Positions 1 to 7,130 of a stretch of DNA of 38,333 nucleotides are shown piece after piece; positions within the stretch are counted from its first letter, which is position 1, and the number at the start of each line of letters is the position of its first letter. The notes under the pieces are model-generated. The model was given only the letters and a program-made list of their open reading frames with translations. It did not search any database and was not told the DNA's origin. The translations under genes and the position numbers were made by a program. This DNA comes from an uncultured cyanobacterium (GTDB lineage Bacteria > Cyanobacteriota > Cyanobacteriia > Cyanobacteriales > Microcystaceae), in NCBI GenBank assembly GCA_903887375.1, contig CAISPN010000103.1, positions 1 to 38,333 on the forward strand. Direction: 5' to 3'.

Positions 1-51
1 CTTTACAATTGTAATGCGGTTTTAATCTTGCTAGCTTCTAACTTGATGTCT

Positions 52-1047
52 ATGGACTCTTTCCTGAAAAAATTCAAACAAATCTTAACACTAGTTACGA
101 TTTCTCTACTTTGTCTCAGTTGCAGCAGTGTTCCTTCAATCAGCCAAAGTCCTTGGAAACCAATCACTTTAGAGACTGATTCGGTACTTGCTGACCTTGA
201 CTTTACTGGTGATCCTCAGCATGGCTGGATAGTGGGAACTAGAGAGACTCTCTTTGAAACCAAAGATGGTGGGCAGACTTGGCAGCGCAAAATATTAGAC
301 TTTGGCGATGAAAAAGTCAGCTTCACGGCAGTTAGCTTTCAAGGCGATGAAGGTTGGGCTACTGGCAAACCCTCAATGTTGCTTCATACCAATGATGCAG
401 GCGCTAACTGGTCTCGCATTCCTTTGAGTGAAAAACTTCCCGGAGCACCTTATGGAATTAAAGCCCTAGGCAAAGATACCGCCGAAATGGTGACTGATCT
501 AGGAGCAATCTATAAGACCACCAACGGTGGAAAAAATTGGAAAGCTCTTGTTGAAGGAGCTGTGGGGGTAGCTAGAACTATCACTCGCTCTGACGATGGC
601 AAGTATGTAGCAGTATCGGCTAGAGGCAATTTTTACTCCACTTGGCAACCTGGAGATACGGAATGGACTCCCCACAATCGTACTTCCTCGCGTCGTCTGC
701 AAACGATGGGTTACACTGAAGATAATAGAATGTGGCTCTTAGCTAGAGGTGGACAGATACAGTTCAGTTCACCAGAAGATGACCAAAAATGGGATGATGT
801 CAAATATCCTGAATTTGCAACTTCTTGGGGACTACTAGATTTGGCCTATCGCACTCCTAAAGAGATTTGGGTTTCTGGCGGCAGTGCTAATCTGCTGGTG
901 AGCTATGATGCTGGATTGAGTTGGTCTAAGGATCGCTCTGTTGAAAGCTTAGCCTCAAATTTCTACAAGGTAGTCTTTTTGTCCCCTAACAAGGGCTTCA
1001 TTCTGGGACAAGATGGTGTCTTGCTCAAATACGAACCTACAGCATAG
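52..1047 (+). CDS. ycf48: Photosystem II assembly factor Ycf48 (HCF136-like)
   Basis: Ycf48 is a lumenal beta-propeller that assists early photosystem II assembly by binding newly made D1. The protein has a lipoprotein-type N-terminus: a Lys-containing start, a hydrophobic stretch, then LLCLSC followed by SS, so the mature protein probably begins at that Cys and is lipid-anchored. The rest shows repeated blade motifs of the kind 'TKDGGQTWQR', 'TNDAGANWSR', 'TTNGGKNWKA' and 'SYDAGLSWSK', which are typical of the Ycf48/BNR propeller. The frame is also open from a TTG at 28 and an ATG at 46. I chose the ATG at 52 because it gives a compact signal peptide, although no clear Shine-Dalgarno site supports any of the three. 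It lies directly upstream of psbEFLJ, the usual cyanobacterial order, in which rubA normally precedes it just outside this window. Confidence 0.93.
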   Translation: MDSFLKKFKQILTLVTISLLCLSCSSVPSISQSPWKPITLETDSVLADLDFTGDPQHGWIVGTRETLFETKDGGQTWQRKILDFGDEKVSFTAVSFQGDEGWATGKPSMLLHTNDAGANWSRIPLSEKLPGAPYGIKALGKDTAEMVTDLGAIYKTTNGGKNWKALVEGAVGVARTITRSDDGKYVAVSARGNFYSTWQPGDTEWTPHNRTSSRRLQTMGYTEDNRMWLLARGGQIQFSSPEDDQKWDDVKYPEFATSWGLLDLAYRTPKEIWVSGGSANLLVSYDAGLSWSKDRSVESLASNFYKVVFLSPNKGFILGQDGVLLKYEPTA

Positions 1048-1118
1048 ACGGTTCAGTATTCGTGTTATGAGATAATAAATTAATTAAATCGACAAATCTT
1101 TACGGAGGAAAACGCTCA

Positions 1119-1364
1119 ATGGCAGGTACTACTGGAGAACGTCCTTTTAGTGACATTATTACCAGTATTCGTTACTGGGTGATTCACAGTGTCACTATCC
1201 CTATGCTCTTTATTGCCGGCTGGCTATTTGTCAGCACTGGTCTTGCTTACGATGCTTTTGGTACCCCACGTCCTGATGAGTATTTCACTCAGGATCGTCA
1301 GCAGATACCCATCGTTACAGACCGTTATACCGCGGTGGATCAAATTAAAGAATTTAATAAGTAG
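1119..1364 (+). CDS. psbE: Cytochrome b559 alpha subunit (PsbE)
   Basis: This is the alpha chain of cytochrome b559, a core part of the photosystem II reaction centre in the thylakoid. The 81-residue protein matches the family length. It shows the conserved N-terminus ([19 protein letters not shown]), with the haem-ligating His at residue 23 followed by a single membrane helix. A strong ribosome site (GGAGGA, about 1103-1108) precedes the ATG. It is first of four short genes, psbE-psbF-psbL-psbJ, separated by 14 to 36 bases and surely co-transcribed. The 71-base gap after ycf48 is AT-rich, but I see no convincing promoter in it. Confidence 0.98.
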   Translation: MAGTTGERPFSDIITSIRYWVIHSVTIPMLFIAGWLFVSTGLAYDAFGTPRPDEYFTQDRQQIPIVTDRYTAVDQIKEFNK

Positions 1365-1385
1365 TTTTTCGATAGGTTATTAATC

Positions 1386-1520
1386 ATGGCTTCAGGTAAT
1401 CCAAATCAGCCCGTTTCTTATCCCATTTTCACAGTCAGATGGTTGTCCATTCATGCCCTAGCTGTACCTAGTGTTTTCTTTGTTGGCGCTATTGCGGCCA
1501 TGCAATTTATTCATCGTTAG
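1386..1520 (+). CDS. psbF: Cytochrome b559 beta subunit (PsbF)
   Basis: This is the beta chain of cytochrome b559, which pairs with PsbE to hold one haem between the two subunits. I translated it directly: 44 residues, with the conserved segment [20 protein letters not shown]. The haem-ligand His is at residue 23 and a single transmembrane helix ends in QFIHR. The start is an ATG 21 bases after the psbE stop. Length, motif and position in the psbEFLJ cluster all agree. Confidence 0.98.
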   Translation: MASGNPNQPVSYPIFTVRWLSIHALAVPSVFFVGAIAAMQFIHR

Positions 1521-1534
1521 GAGTTTAATCAAAC

Positions 1535-1654
1535 ATGGAAAAATCTCCTAACCCCAATCGTCAACCCGTTGAGCTCAATCGTACTTCCCTTTATCTGGGA
1601 TTATTGCTGATTGCTGTTCTTGGTATTCTCTTTTCTAGTTATTTCTTCAACTAG
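1535..1654 (+). CDS. psbL: Photosystem II protein PsbL
   Basis: PsbL is a one-helix subunit at the photosystem II monomer interface, needed for normal electron flow on the acceptor side. Direct translation gives 39 residues, the family length. A polar N-terminus ([20 protein letters not shown]) leads into one hydrophobic helix ending SSYFFN. The GGAG overlapping the psbF stop region (about 1520-1523) can serve as its ribosome site. It is third in the psbEFLJ operon. Confidence 0.97.
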   Translation: MEKSPNPNRQPVELNRTSLYLGLLLIAVLGILFSSYFFN

Positions 1655-1690
1655 AATAAATTTATTTAAAAAACATTTGGGAGCAAAAAA

Positions 1691-1810
1691 ATGTTCGCAG
1701 AAGGACGTATTCCTCTTTGGTTGGTAGCAACAGTAGCTGGACTTGGCGTGATAGCTGTTGTTGGTCTCTTTTTCTATGGAGCTTACGCAGGTCTAGGCTC
1801 CGCTTCTTAG
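1691..1810 (+). CDS. psbJ: Photosystem II protein PsbJ
   Basis: PsbJ is a one-helix photosystem II subunit near cytochrome b559 that affects plastoquinone exchange. Direct translation gives 39 residues: a short N-terminus ([17 protein letters not shown]), one glycine-rich membrane helix, and the ending [11 protein letters not shown], typical of the family. GGGAG at about 1679-1683 supplies the ribosome site. It is the last gene of the psbEFLJ operon and is followed at once by a terminator hairpin. Confidence 0.97.
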   Translation: MFAEGRIPLWLVATVAGLGVIAVVGLFFYGAYAGLGSAS

Positions 1811-1830
1811 GAAATTTTTTCAATCAATAA

Positions 1831-1870
1831 AAAAGAAGTGGCTATGAAAAAATGGCCACTTCTTCTTTTT
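1831..1870 (+). terminator. Two-way terminator after psbEFLJ
   Basis: A 10-bp perfect stem (AAGAAGTGGC at 1833-1842 with GCCACTTCTT at 1855-1864) can extend by a G-U and an A-T pair around an A-rich loop, and is followed by C then five T on the + strand. On the - strand the stem is followed by a T-rich run (complement of the A-run before 1835). It can therefore stop both the psbEFLJ transcript and the converging CpcD-domain gene that ends at 1882. Confidence 0.75.
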
Positions 1871-1881
1871 GGGTTTACCTT

Positions 1882-2166
1882 TTATTCGCCAGCAGTTTTT
1901 GCTTCTACTTTAGGCTCAACTAGAGTGACGCTGGTAATGATTTCACCTCTTCTGTGAAAATGTTGATACTCCTGGAATAGCTTGCTATAGGGAATCAAGA
2001 AAACTTGATTGCTTTGACGGAGTTTGGAGATGCGATTAATCGCACCAGGTGAACTATAGCCGCTAACCTGAACTCGGTAGATTTTATCGTTATTTGTATT
2101 ATCTGTAACATCCAGAGCTTTAGTTGTTGCTTTGGGTGCGGGTTGGGCTTTAGATTTGGAAGCCAT
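1882..2166 (-). CDS. CpcD-domain phycobilisome linker-like protein
   Basis: A 94-residue basic protein. After a low-complexity Lys/Ala/Thr-rich N-terminus of about 25 residues it holds one CpcD-type linker domain: KIYRVQVSGY near 28-37, then VFLIPYSKLFQEYQHFHRRG and IITSVTLVEP. This resembles the fold of the small rod-capping linker CpcD, the core linker ApcC and the N-terminal domain of phycobilisome-bound ferredoxin-NADP reductase. It probably sits at the end of a phycobilisome rod or core, but which of these it is cannot be settled because no phycobiliprotein gene is nearby. A GGGAG (about 2180-2184) upstream supports the ATG start. Its neighbours are photosystem II genes (psbJ on the facing strand, psbY upstream). 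Confidence 0.75.
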   Translation of the reverse strand: MASKSKAQPAPKATTKALDVTDNTNNDKIYRVQVSGYSSPGAINRISKLRQSNQVFLIPYSKLFQEYQHFHRRGEIITSVTLVEPKVEAKTAGE

Positions 2167-2301
2167 TGTTAATAAATCTCCCGGGATTTTAAACTGATAA
2201 CACCTAAAATATCATCAGACCATGTGCCCAAAGTAGAAAAAGCTCTTGTTACCAGAAAATATTTAATAAAGTTAACAAAAATTAATATTAAATTCAGATA
2301 A

Positions 2302-2322
2302 GGCCACCATTGAATGATGGCC
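2302..2322 (-). terminator. Hairpin just past psbY, possible terminator
   Basis: GGCCACCAT at 2302-2310 pairs with ATGATGGCC at 2314-2322 with one mismatch. The hairpin lies about 11 bases past the psbY stop on the - strand. The bases after it on that strand are AT-rich but not a clean T-run, so it may be a weak terminator or only a 3'-end stabiliser. Confidence 0.4.
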
Positions 2323-2332
2323 AAAAATCAAT

Positions 2333-2452
2333 TTAATCTTCTTTGCCCAAAAAATCCTGAATTTGAACAAGAGCAGCTTTGGCAATGTTAAAGAGTGCCC
2401 AAGAAGCAGCCAGAACAATCGGACCAAAAACAATCAAAATGCGCCAATCCAT
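2333..2452 (-). CDS. psbY: Photosystem II protein PsbY
   Basis: This small gene was found by reading the - strand of the gap between two longer genes. It encodes 39 residues: [10 protein letters not shown], then [10 protein letters not shown] and a C-terminal helix rich in Ala and Gln, ending in FLGKED. The MDWR start, single membrane helix and length match PsbY, a peripheral photosystem II subunit close to cytochrome b559. An AAGGGAA about 12 bases upstream may be the ribosome site. It lies upstream of the CpcD-domain gene on the same strand, with a hairpin between them, so co-transcription is uncertain. Confidence 0.88.
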   Translation of the reverse strand: MDWRILIVFGPIVLAASWALFNIAKAALVQIQDFLGKED

Positions 2453-2508
2453 ATCTTGAAAATTCCCTTATTCTTAAAAGCAGTATATCAAACTCTACAT
2501 ATATCTCA

Positions 2509-2994
2509 TTATGAACCCTTTGCCAAGTCCAATTCGGCATGAACTAGAGCAAGCTGATGGTATTTTTCGGCATGGACTATGAGTTCAGCTCTTTCTTGAG
2601 CGCTTAATTGACGCACGACTTTAGCGGGAATACCCATAGCCAGAGAGCTTTCAGGAATATCTTTGGTCACCACAGAACCAGCAGCAATAATACTGCCTGG
2701 GCCGACGGTTACCCCATTTAAAACAATAGCTCCTATACCAATTAGAGATCCATTTTCAACCTTGGCTGAATGTATAACTGCGCGATGCCCTACGGTGACA
2801 TAATCCCCAATATGAGTTATCTCACCGGGGTCACCGTGTAATATAGCGCCATCTTGAATATTGCTATACTGCCCTATGTGGATACGTTCCACATCAGCTC
2901 GTAAGATAGCACCATACCAAATACTACAGCCATGAGAAAGGGTCAAATCTCCAATGACAGTGGCATTAGCCGCGATAAAACTAGCGCTCTGCAT
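2509..2994 (-). CDS. Gamma-carbonic-anhydrase-like hexapeptide protein
   Basis: A 161-residue left-handed beta-helix protein of the gamma-carbonic anhydrase/YrdA/PaaY family. It shows the conserved RADVERIHIG strand with Arg32 and Asp34, and the three zinc-ligand histidines in ILHGD (His53) and VGHRAVIHSA (His70 and His75). Hexapeptide repeats (IGDYVTVG, IGIGAIVLNGVTVG) run through the middle, and a C-terminal helix of about 30 residues follows. Zinc binding is well supported by the residues. Whether it hydrates CO2 or acts on another substrate is not, because many YrdA-type proteins have shown little or no carbonic anhydrase activity. It is not beside carboxysome genes. The 3'-to-5' gap to psbY is short (56 bases). 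Confidence 0.85.
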   Translation of the reverse strand: MQSASFIAANATVIGDLTLSHGCSIWYGAILRADVERIHIGQYSNIQDGAILHGDPGEITHIGDYVTVGHRAVIHSAKVENGSLIGIGAIVLNGVTVGPGSIIAAGSVVTKDIPESSLAMGIPAKVVRQLSAQERAELIVHAEKYHQLALVHAELDLAKGS

Positions 2995-3044
2995 AGATCA
3001 AAACTAAAATGAAATAATTAATTAGGATTTAACATCCAAATTCT

Positions 3045-3551
3045 ATGTCCAATCTAAATTTACAATATCCCATATTCGGCGCGGAAATCCTCTGTCCACA
3101 CTGTCAACAGACAATCTCTGCAATTACCTTAACGGATAGTTATCTCTGCCAAAGGCATGGAGCTTTTGAGGTAGAACCAAACACGAATGATTTGGTGCAT
3201 TTGTCATCAAACAGACGCTGGAGGCAATGGGACGGACAATGGTATCGCCAGCACACACATCCTGATGGAATCCGCTTTGAAATTCATGAAGCCCTAGATC
3301 GTCTTCATAGCCAAGGATATCAGGCAACCAAAGTAATCATTGCTGGGCGTTACCAGCAAATTATTACAGCATATCTCCGGCGTGGTGGAAATTCCTGGCA
3401 TAGTGAAACTCTCAAACTCTATGGTTTGCCAGTAGAATTTAGCTCAGATGCTAGTACTGATTCTTGCTGGGATGTGATCAATTTCAATCTTGAGAAAGAC
3501 CAGCAGCAGCGCTCAAGTAAGCGGCAAGGCTATTTTCATAATTTTGAATAG
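3045..3551 (+). CDS. Conserved zinc-ribbon protein of unknown function
   Basis: A 168-residue protein with an N-terminal zinc-ribbon-like motif: CPHC at about 18-21 and a later CQRHG near 35-39. It is followed by a Trp/Arg-rich stretch (RRWRQWDGQWYRQ) and a mixed C-terminal domain. It resembles the cyanobacterial conserved family TIGR02652, recognised by its general pattern only. No catalytic residues can be proposed. Its stop codon overlaps the GTG start of the next gene by one base, so the two are translated as a coupled pair. Confidence 0.75.
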   Translation: MSNLNLQYPIFGAEILCPHCQQTISAITLTDSYLCQRHGAFEVEPNTNDLVHLSSNRRWRQWDGQWYRQHTHPDGIRFEIHEALDRLHSQGYQATKVIIAGRYQQIITAYLRRGGNSWHSETLKLYGLPVEFSSDASTDSCWDVINFNLEKDQQQRSSKRQGYFHNFE

Positions 3552-3955
3552 TGTTGCACCATATTTCTATCAAGACGGCAGATATCCATCGCTCGATGAA
3601 ATTCTATCAACATTTAGGATTTGCAACAGAAGAGCGCTTTACTACTGGTTATACTTTGGCTTGTTGGCTCTCAGGGGAATTGGGCAGGATAGAGCTAATC
3701 CAAGTTCCCCAACCCCAACCAACAAATGATGCTTTTGGCGATGAGCGATATGTTGGTTTTTATCACATCTCCTTTGATCTAACTGGTAAGACTCAAAGCC
3801 TTACTATCTGGCTAGAGAGCCTAGCGCAAAAAACAAAGCTCACTATCTTGTTAAAGCCTCAGCAGCAGATGATAGGAGATAGGGTTTACGAAGTAGCCTT
3901 TATTGCTGATCCTGATGGCTTACCGCTGGAATTTCTGTTGCGTTTGGATAAGTAA
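3551..3955 (+). CDS. VOC-fold (glyoxalase/dioxygenase-like) protein
   Basis: A 134-residue protein of the vicinal-oxygen-chelate superfamily. It opens with LHHISIKTADIHRSMKFYQHLGF, the typical first module with a metal-ligand His. A second module begins at YHISFDL, and the protein ends with FIADPDGLPLEFL, where the Glu is the usual last metal ligand. The substrate cannot be inferred. It starts at a GTG that shares one base with the stop of the preceding zinc-ribbon gene, which implies translational coupling. It ends directly against the stop of the facing gene at 3956, with no room for a terminator. Confidence 0.8.
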   Translation: MLHHISIKTADIHRSMKFYQHLGFATEERFTTGYTLACWLSGELGRIELIQVPQPQPTNDAFGDERYVGFYHISFDLTGKTQSLTIWLESLAQKTKLTILLKPQQQMIGDRVYEVAFIADPDGLPLEFLLRLDK

Positions 3956-4621
3956 CTATCTTCTGCTCAGGATTAGATTGAGCTTGTCTTGGTCAATGGA
4001 AATCTGGCTAATTTTAATAGATTTAAGTTTTAAAGATAGCTTTTGCTGGATTTTTTCCCTAGAAAGCCCTGTTAGCTTGGCAATGTCATCTTTGGTAAAT
4101 TGAAGGTTTCCTATTTTAACTAATCCATCTGAACTAAGTTCTAGTCGATCTCCATTGAGTATTGGCCTACCTTGAACTCCCAAATAGATATCTCGATTGG
4201 CAAATTGTCGCAGGTTTTTAATAATCTTTGCCAGTATTTCCCTATGCTCAGCAGATAAATTCTCTTGCTCTAGATTGGCTAGATTGATTATTCCACCTAC
4301 TTCCATCTGATTATCGGCAATCTTGGCTTGGATTCCATCGGGTATACCTTTAGAATCTTTATCTCCCAACTCTTTAACTAATATCAGCTTAATCAAATCA
4401 TTGACCTGTCCGGAAGACAGTTGGAGCTTAATTTGCTCTCGCTGCTCAAAGTCAAATACTTTCTCTTTTAATTTTCTTTTCTCAGACTTCATAAGGGGCT
4501 TGACTTCTTTTCTAATCTGATACCATCGGGGAATTTCCCTAGCCTGTTGTGAGTAGTAAAAAAAGGCAACTATCAAGCCACCAAGTAAAGAAAAAAGTCC
4601 CAGTATAAAGAGTTTGCGCAT
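3956..4621 (-). CDS. Membrane-anchored protein of unknown function
   Basis: A 221-residue protein not recognised as a named family. Residues 4-23 form one hydrophobic N-terminal helix (a signal anchor or uncleaved signal) after MRK. The rest is soluble and rich in Lys and Leu, with helical stretches (about 45-75 and 120-140) and beta-like segments (IYLGVQGRPILNGDRLELS). This suggests a lipid-binding or scaffold-like extracytoplasmic domain, but that is inference. It ends exactly where the facing VOC-fold gene ends and diverges from the 2TM gene across a 96-base gap holding a TATAAT at 4684-4689 on the + strand. Confidence 0.65.
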   Translation of the reverse strand: MRKLFILGLFSLLGGLIVAFFYYSQQAREIPRWYQIRKEVKPLMKSEKRKLKEKVFDFEQREQIKLQLSSGQVNDLIKLILVKELGDKDSKGIPDGIQAKIADNQMEVGGIINLANLEQENLSAEHREILAKIIKNLRQFANRDIYLGVQGRPILNGDRLELSSDGLVKIGNLQFTKDDIAKLTGLSREKIQQKLSLKLKSIKISQISIDQDKLNLILSRR

Positions 4622-4717
4622 AGTTGATATTTGATTGAGAATCCCTATCTAGTTTAAAACAACTAGTACCGAGAGATTTGGACTATAATATTAGAGATTG
4701 ATTGAGACAGAGAAATT

Positions 4718-4975
4718 ATGCCCCCACGTTGGCCGCGTGAGCCTGACCGAAACGATCCTGCCTATCGTAAGCTTGAGGATCGTATTAATTTTGCAGTCCA
4801 TGTAGCGCTATATGCTGCTACTAATTCTGGTCTTTGGTTTTTTCACAATTTTCTTAAGAGGGATTGGCCTTGGCTGGTCTGGTTTTCAGGGATATGGCTG
4901 ACGGTTTTAGCCCTAAATCTGATCTATATCCTTTGGCTTAGTGACTATTCTATTAAAGGGGTCAAGCCAGATTAA
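4718..4975 (+). CDS. 2TM-domain membrane protein
   Basis: An 85-residue protein with a charged proline-rich start (MPPRWPREPDRND), a short amphipathic stretch (AYRKLEDRINFAVHVALYAA) and two membrane helices separated by FLKRDWPW. This matches the small 2TM domain family, also found fused to signalling domains in other bacteria. Function is unknown. A TATAAT 29 bases upstream (4684-4689) could be the -10 of its promoter, though no good -35 is seen. Its last 63 bases overlap the end of the opposing DUF1350 gene. Confidence 0.75.
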   Translation: MPPRWPREPDRNDPAYRKLEDRINFAVHVALYAATNSGLWFFHNFLKRDWPWLVWFSGIWLTVLALNLIYILWLSDYSIKGVKPD

Positions 4976-5725
4976 TATTTCTTGTTTGAGCCGGTGGAGA
5001 TCTCTGGAGAATGCTTCATTGAGCCATTTATTTGTTGTCTGAAATAGATCATTTTTGATCCTGTTGTAAAAAGATATATCTTGGCTGCAGGGAGTCAAGT
5101 GGGTACCAGGTAGGCGCAAAGCTGAGGTCATTTCAGGAAAACGCCGCAAAAGAATGGGGCGCAGATCAAGTGTTTGATCTATATCGTCATTGTCAAAATA
5201 AATAAGCAAATTTCTGCGAATTTGGTAATCATCCCTGATTAGGTCTCTGGTCTGTTGGGGATTGGGGCTAAATTCAAGATTCAAATACTGATCTAGTTCG
5301 AGTTCCTTGACAAAGGGAATTGCCCGCTTAATTGGATAGTTGTTAAAAGCAATCAAAATATTGCCAGATCTCTCAAATTCATCATCTAAGCTACCAATTA
5401 ACAGATGCAACTTGCAGCCCATGCTATGGCCTATACCGTAAACAGGTAGATAGCCCTTACCTAAACGATCTTCTGCTCGCCACTTTTTTTCTAAAGTTTT
5501 CCAACGCTTAAGCACTTCAAGAGCAATTGCCCGGTGATCTAGATTCATTTCAAATGGTGTGGCAACTATGCAGTAGCCCTCTTGGGCTAACTCCTGCAAT
5601 AGCCAGCGATAAGTAACATTAGGAAGAGTTCCCAAAAAGGCTCCGCCTAAAAAATGTAAAATCGCGACCGGTTCTTTTGAGGGAAATAAAACCCAATGGC
5701 CAGATATCTCTTCCCAGTTCATCAT
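4913..5725 (-). CDS. DUF1350 family protein, alpha/beta-hydrolase-like
   Basis: About 271 residues of the DUF1350 family, found in cyanobacteria and plastids. The start (MNWEEISGHWVLFP) and the following VAILHFLGGAFLGTLPNVTYRWLL stretch are typical. A nucleophile-elbow-like GIGHSMGCKLH suggests an alpha/beta-hydrolase fold with Ser in GHSMG. No enzymatic role is established for the family. I chose the ATG at 5725 (an AGGAG lies 13 bases upstream). An ATG at 5722 and a TTG at 5737 are alternatives. The 3' end overlaps the opposing 2TM gene by 63 bases. That overlap is unusual but both frames look real. Confidence 0.8.
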   Translation of the reverse strand: MMNWEEISGHWVLFPSKEPVAILHFLGGAFLGTLPNVTYRWLLQELAQEGYCIVATPFEMNLDHRAIALEVLKRWKTLEKKWRAEDRLGKGYLPVYGIGHSMGCKLHLLIGSLDDEFERSGNILIAFNNYPIKRAIPFVKELELDQYLNLEFSPNPQQTRDLIRDDYQIRRNLLIYFDNDDIDQTLDLRPILLRRFPEMTSALRLPGTHLTPCSQDISFYNRIKNDLFQTTNKWLNEAFSRDLHRLKQEILIWLDPFNRIVTKPKDIDQI

Positions 5726-5770
5726 CCTACTATACAATCTCCTAAGAAGCCTCTTTAAAATATTTTAGAC

Positions 5771-6547
5771 ATGACAAAGCTGACTATTGGCTGGCTCTAT
5801 CCAACTTTGATGAGTACTTATGGAGATCGTGGCAATGTAATCTGCTTGCAAAGACGTTGTCAATGGCGCAACATCCCTGTTTCTATTTTGCCTCTTGATC
5901 AAGAATGTGATAGCTCAAAATTTGCCCAAGTTGACTTAATTGTCGGTGGAGGAGCCCAAGATCGCCAGCAAGAAATAGTCATGAGAGATCTCAAGGGAGA
6001 CAAAGCCAGAACTCTCAAGCAGATACTGACAGATGGGGTGCCAGGTGTGTTCACTTGCGGCTCTCCCCAACTTCTGGGACATTACTACGAACCGGCTTTT
6101 GGAGAGCGTATTGAGGGGCTAGGAATTTTAGATCTTGTCAGTAAGCATCCAGGACCTAATGCTCAAAGATGTATTGGCAATGTGGTTTTTGATATCACCG
6201 CTAGCCCCTTATTGGAAGAAATTGGCAGTTTTTGGAGGGATTTACCAAGAGTGATCGGTTTTGAGAACCATGGGGGAAGAACTTATTTGGCAGACGTAGC
6301 CGCTCTAGGAAAAGTAGTCAAAGGCTATGGTAACAATGGAGAGGATCAAACAGAAGGAGCTTTTTACCAAAATGCCATTGCTACTTATGCTCATGGTCCA
6401 CTACTACCTAAAAACCCATTTTTAGCTGACTGGCTTATTTACAAGTCCCTATCTCGTCAATCTTCAACCAAGGTGACTCTAGATCCTCTAGATGATAGCC
6501 TGGCTTATAAAGCCAGAGAATCTCTCTTGATGCGCCATGGCCTTTGA
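5771..6547 (+). CDS. GatD/CobQ-like class I glutamine amidotransferase
   Basis: A 258-residue glutaminase of the triad class. It has the opening WLYPTLMSTYGDRGNVICL, the oxyanion region VGGGAQDRQQ, the nucleophile Cys96 in VFTCGSPQLLG, and His208 in TYAHGPLLPKNP. This layout matches GatD, which with the Mur-ligase-like MurT amidates the D-Glu of lipid II in Gram-positives. Cyanobacteria have related proteins. It would release ammonia from glutamine for a partner synthetase, most likely acting on peptidoglycan precursors, but no murT-like gene is adjacent here. It starts at an ATG 45 bases from the divergent DUF1350 gene. Confidence 0.82.
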   Translation: MTKLTIGWLYPTLMSTYGDRGNVICLQRRCQWRNIPVSILPLDQECDSSKFAQVDLIVGGGAQDRQQEIVMRDLKGDKARTLKQILTDGVPGVFTCGSPQLLGHYYEPAFGERIEGLGILDLVSKHPGPNAQRCIGNVVFDITASPLLEEIGSFWRDLPRVIGFENHGGRTYLADVAALGKVVKGYGNNGEDQTEGAFYQNAIATYAHGPLLPKNPFLADWLIYKSLSRQSSTKVTLDPLDDSLAYKARESLLMRHGL

Positions 6548-6559
6548 AAATTGAAAATC

Positions 6560-6588
6560 TTCAAAAAAAGCTCTGTTCATAGTAGAAT
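6560..6588 (+). promoter_or_regulatory. Candidate sigma-70-type promoter for psbH
   Basis: TTCAAA (6560-6565) and TAGAAT (6583-6588) are separated by 17 bases, and the -10 lies 33 bases before the psbH ATG. Spacing is ideal and both boxes are partial matches. The 74-base gap has no room for psbN, which often lies opposite and upstream of psbH in cyanobacteria. Confidence 0.35.
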
Positions 6589-6621
6589 GTTGTTAATAAA
6601 ATCTAAATTAGTGATAAAAAT

Positions 6622-6816
6622 ATGGCACAGCGTACGAGATTGGGAGATATCCTCAGACCTCTAAATTCCGAGTACGGTAAAGTATCTCCAGGCTGGGGTA
6701 CAACAGGGGTTATGGCAGTATTTATGCTCTTGTTCTTTGTTTTTCTACTTATTATTTTACAGGTTTATAATTCATCTTTACTACTAGAAGGCTTCAGGGT
6801 CAACTGGGCTGGTTGA
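6622..6816 (+). CDS. psbH: Photosystem II phosphoprotein-family subunit PsbH
   Basis: A 64-residue photosystem II subunit that stabilises the QB side of the complex. The N-terminus ([21 protein letters not shown]), the [11 protein letters not shown] entry to one long membrane helix and the C-terminal RVNWAG are all typical. As in other cyanobacteria it lacks the phosphorylated Thr-rich extension of plant PsbH. It is followed 52 bases later by tatA, a common pairing in cyanobacteria. Confidence 0.97.
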   Translation: MAQRTRLGDILRPLNSEYGKVSPGWGTTGVMAVFMLLFFVFLLIILQVYNSSLLLEGFRVNWAG

Positions 6817-6868
6817 GAACGTTAAGCTTATAACAGTAGCCTAATTCAAATTCTAGCGGTAGTAATTT

Positions 6869-7114
6869 ATGAATATTTTTGGAATCGGATTACCTGAACT
6901 GATGGTAATTCTGGTGATTGCTCTTTTGATATTTGGTCCCAAAAAACTACCTGAAATTGGTAAAAGCTTGGGTAAGGCGGTCAAGGGTTTTCAGGATGCT
7001 TCGCGTGAATTTGAAAATGAGTTCAAAAAAGAAGCAGATCGCTTAGAAGAAGAACCCGTCAAATTTCAAGCGCAGCTAGAAGAAACTTCTGATAAACAGC
7101 AGGAAAAGGTCTAG
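6869..7114 (+). CDS. tatA: Twin-arginine translocase subunit TatA
   Basis: An 81-residue TatA/E protein. It has the N-terminal membrane helix ([23 protein letters not shown]), the [16 protein letters not shown] hinge and amphipathic helix, and a charged tail rich in Glu and Lys. TatA forms the pore for folded proteins carrying twin-Arg signals in the plasma and thylakoid membranes. A likely client lies in this window: the molybdopterin oxidoreductase at 9938-10645 has an RRRF signal. TatA and TatB are not sharply separated in cyanobacteria, but the length and hinge fit TatA. Confidence 0.93.
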   Translation: MNIFGIGLPELMVILVIALLIFGPKKLPEIGKSLGKAVKGFQDASREFENEFKKEADRLEEEPVKFQAQLEETSDKQQEKV

Positions 7115-7130
7115 ACAAACCAAGGATTAT

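Noticed and set aside
3956-4621. Assigning the membrane-anchored protein to a named lipid-binding or Tic22-like family
   Set aside because: Only the N-terminal helix and general helix/strand pattern are visible, so any family name would be a guess.
6548-6621. psbN opposite and upstream of psbH
   Set aside because: The gap is only 74 bases and contains no frame resembling PsbN on the - strand, so psbN must be elsewhere.
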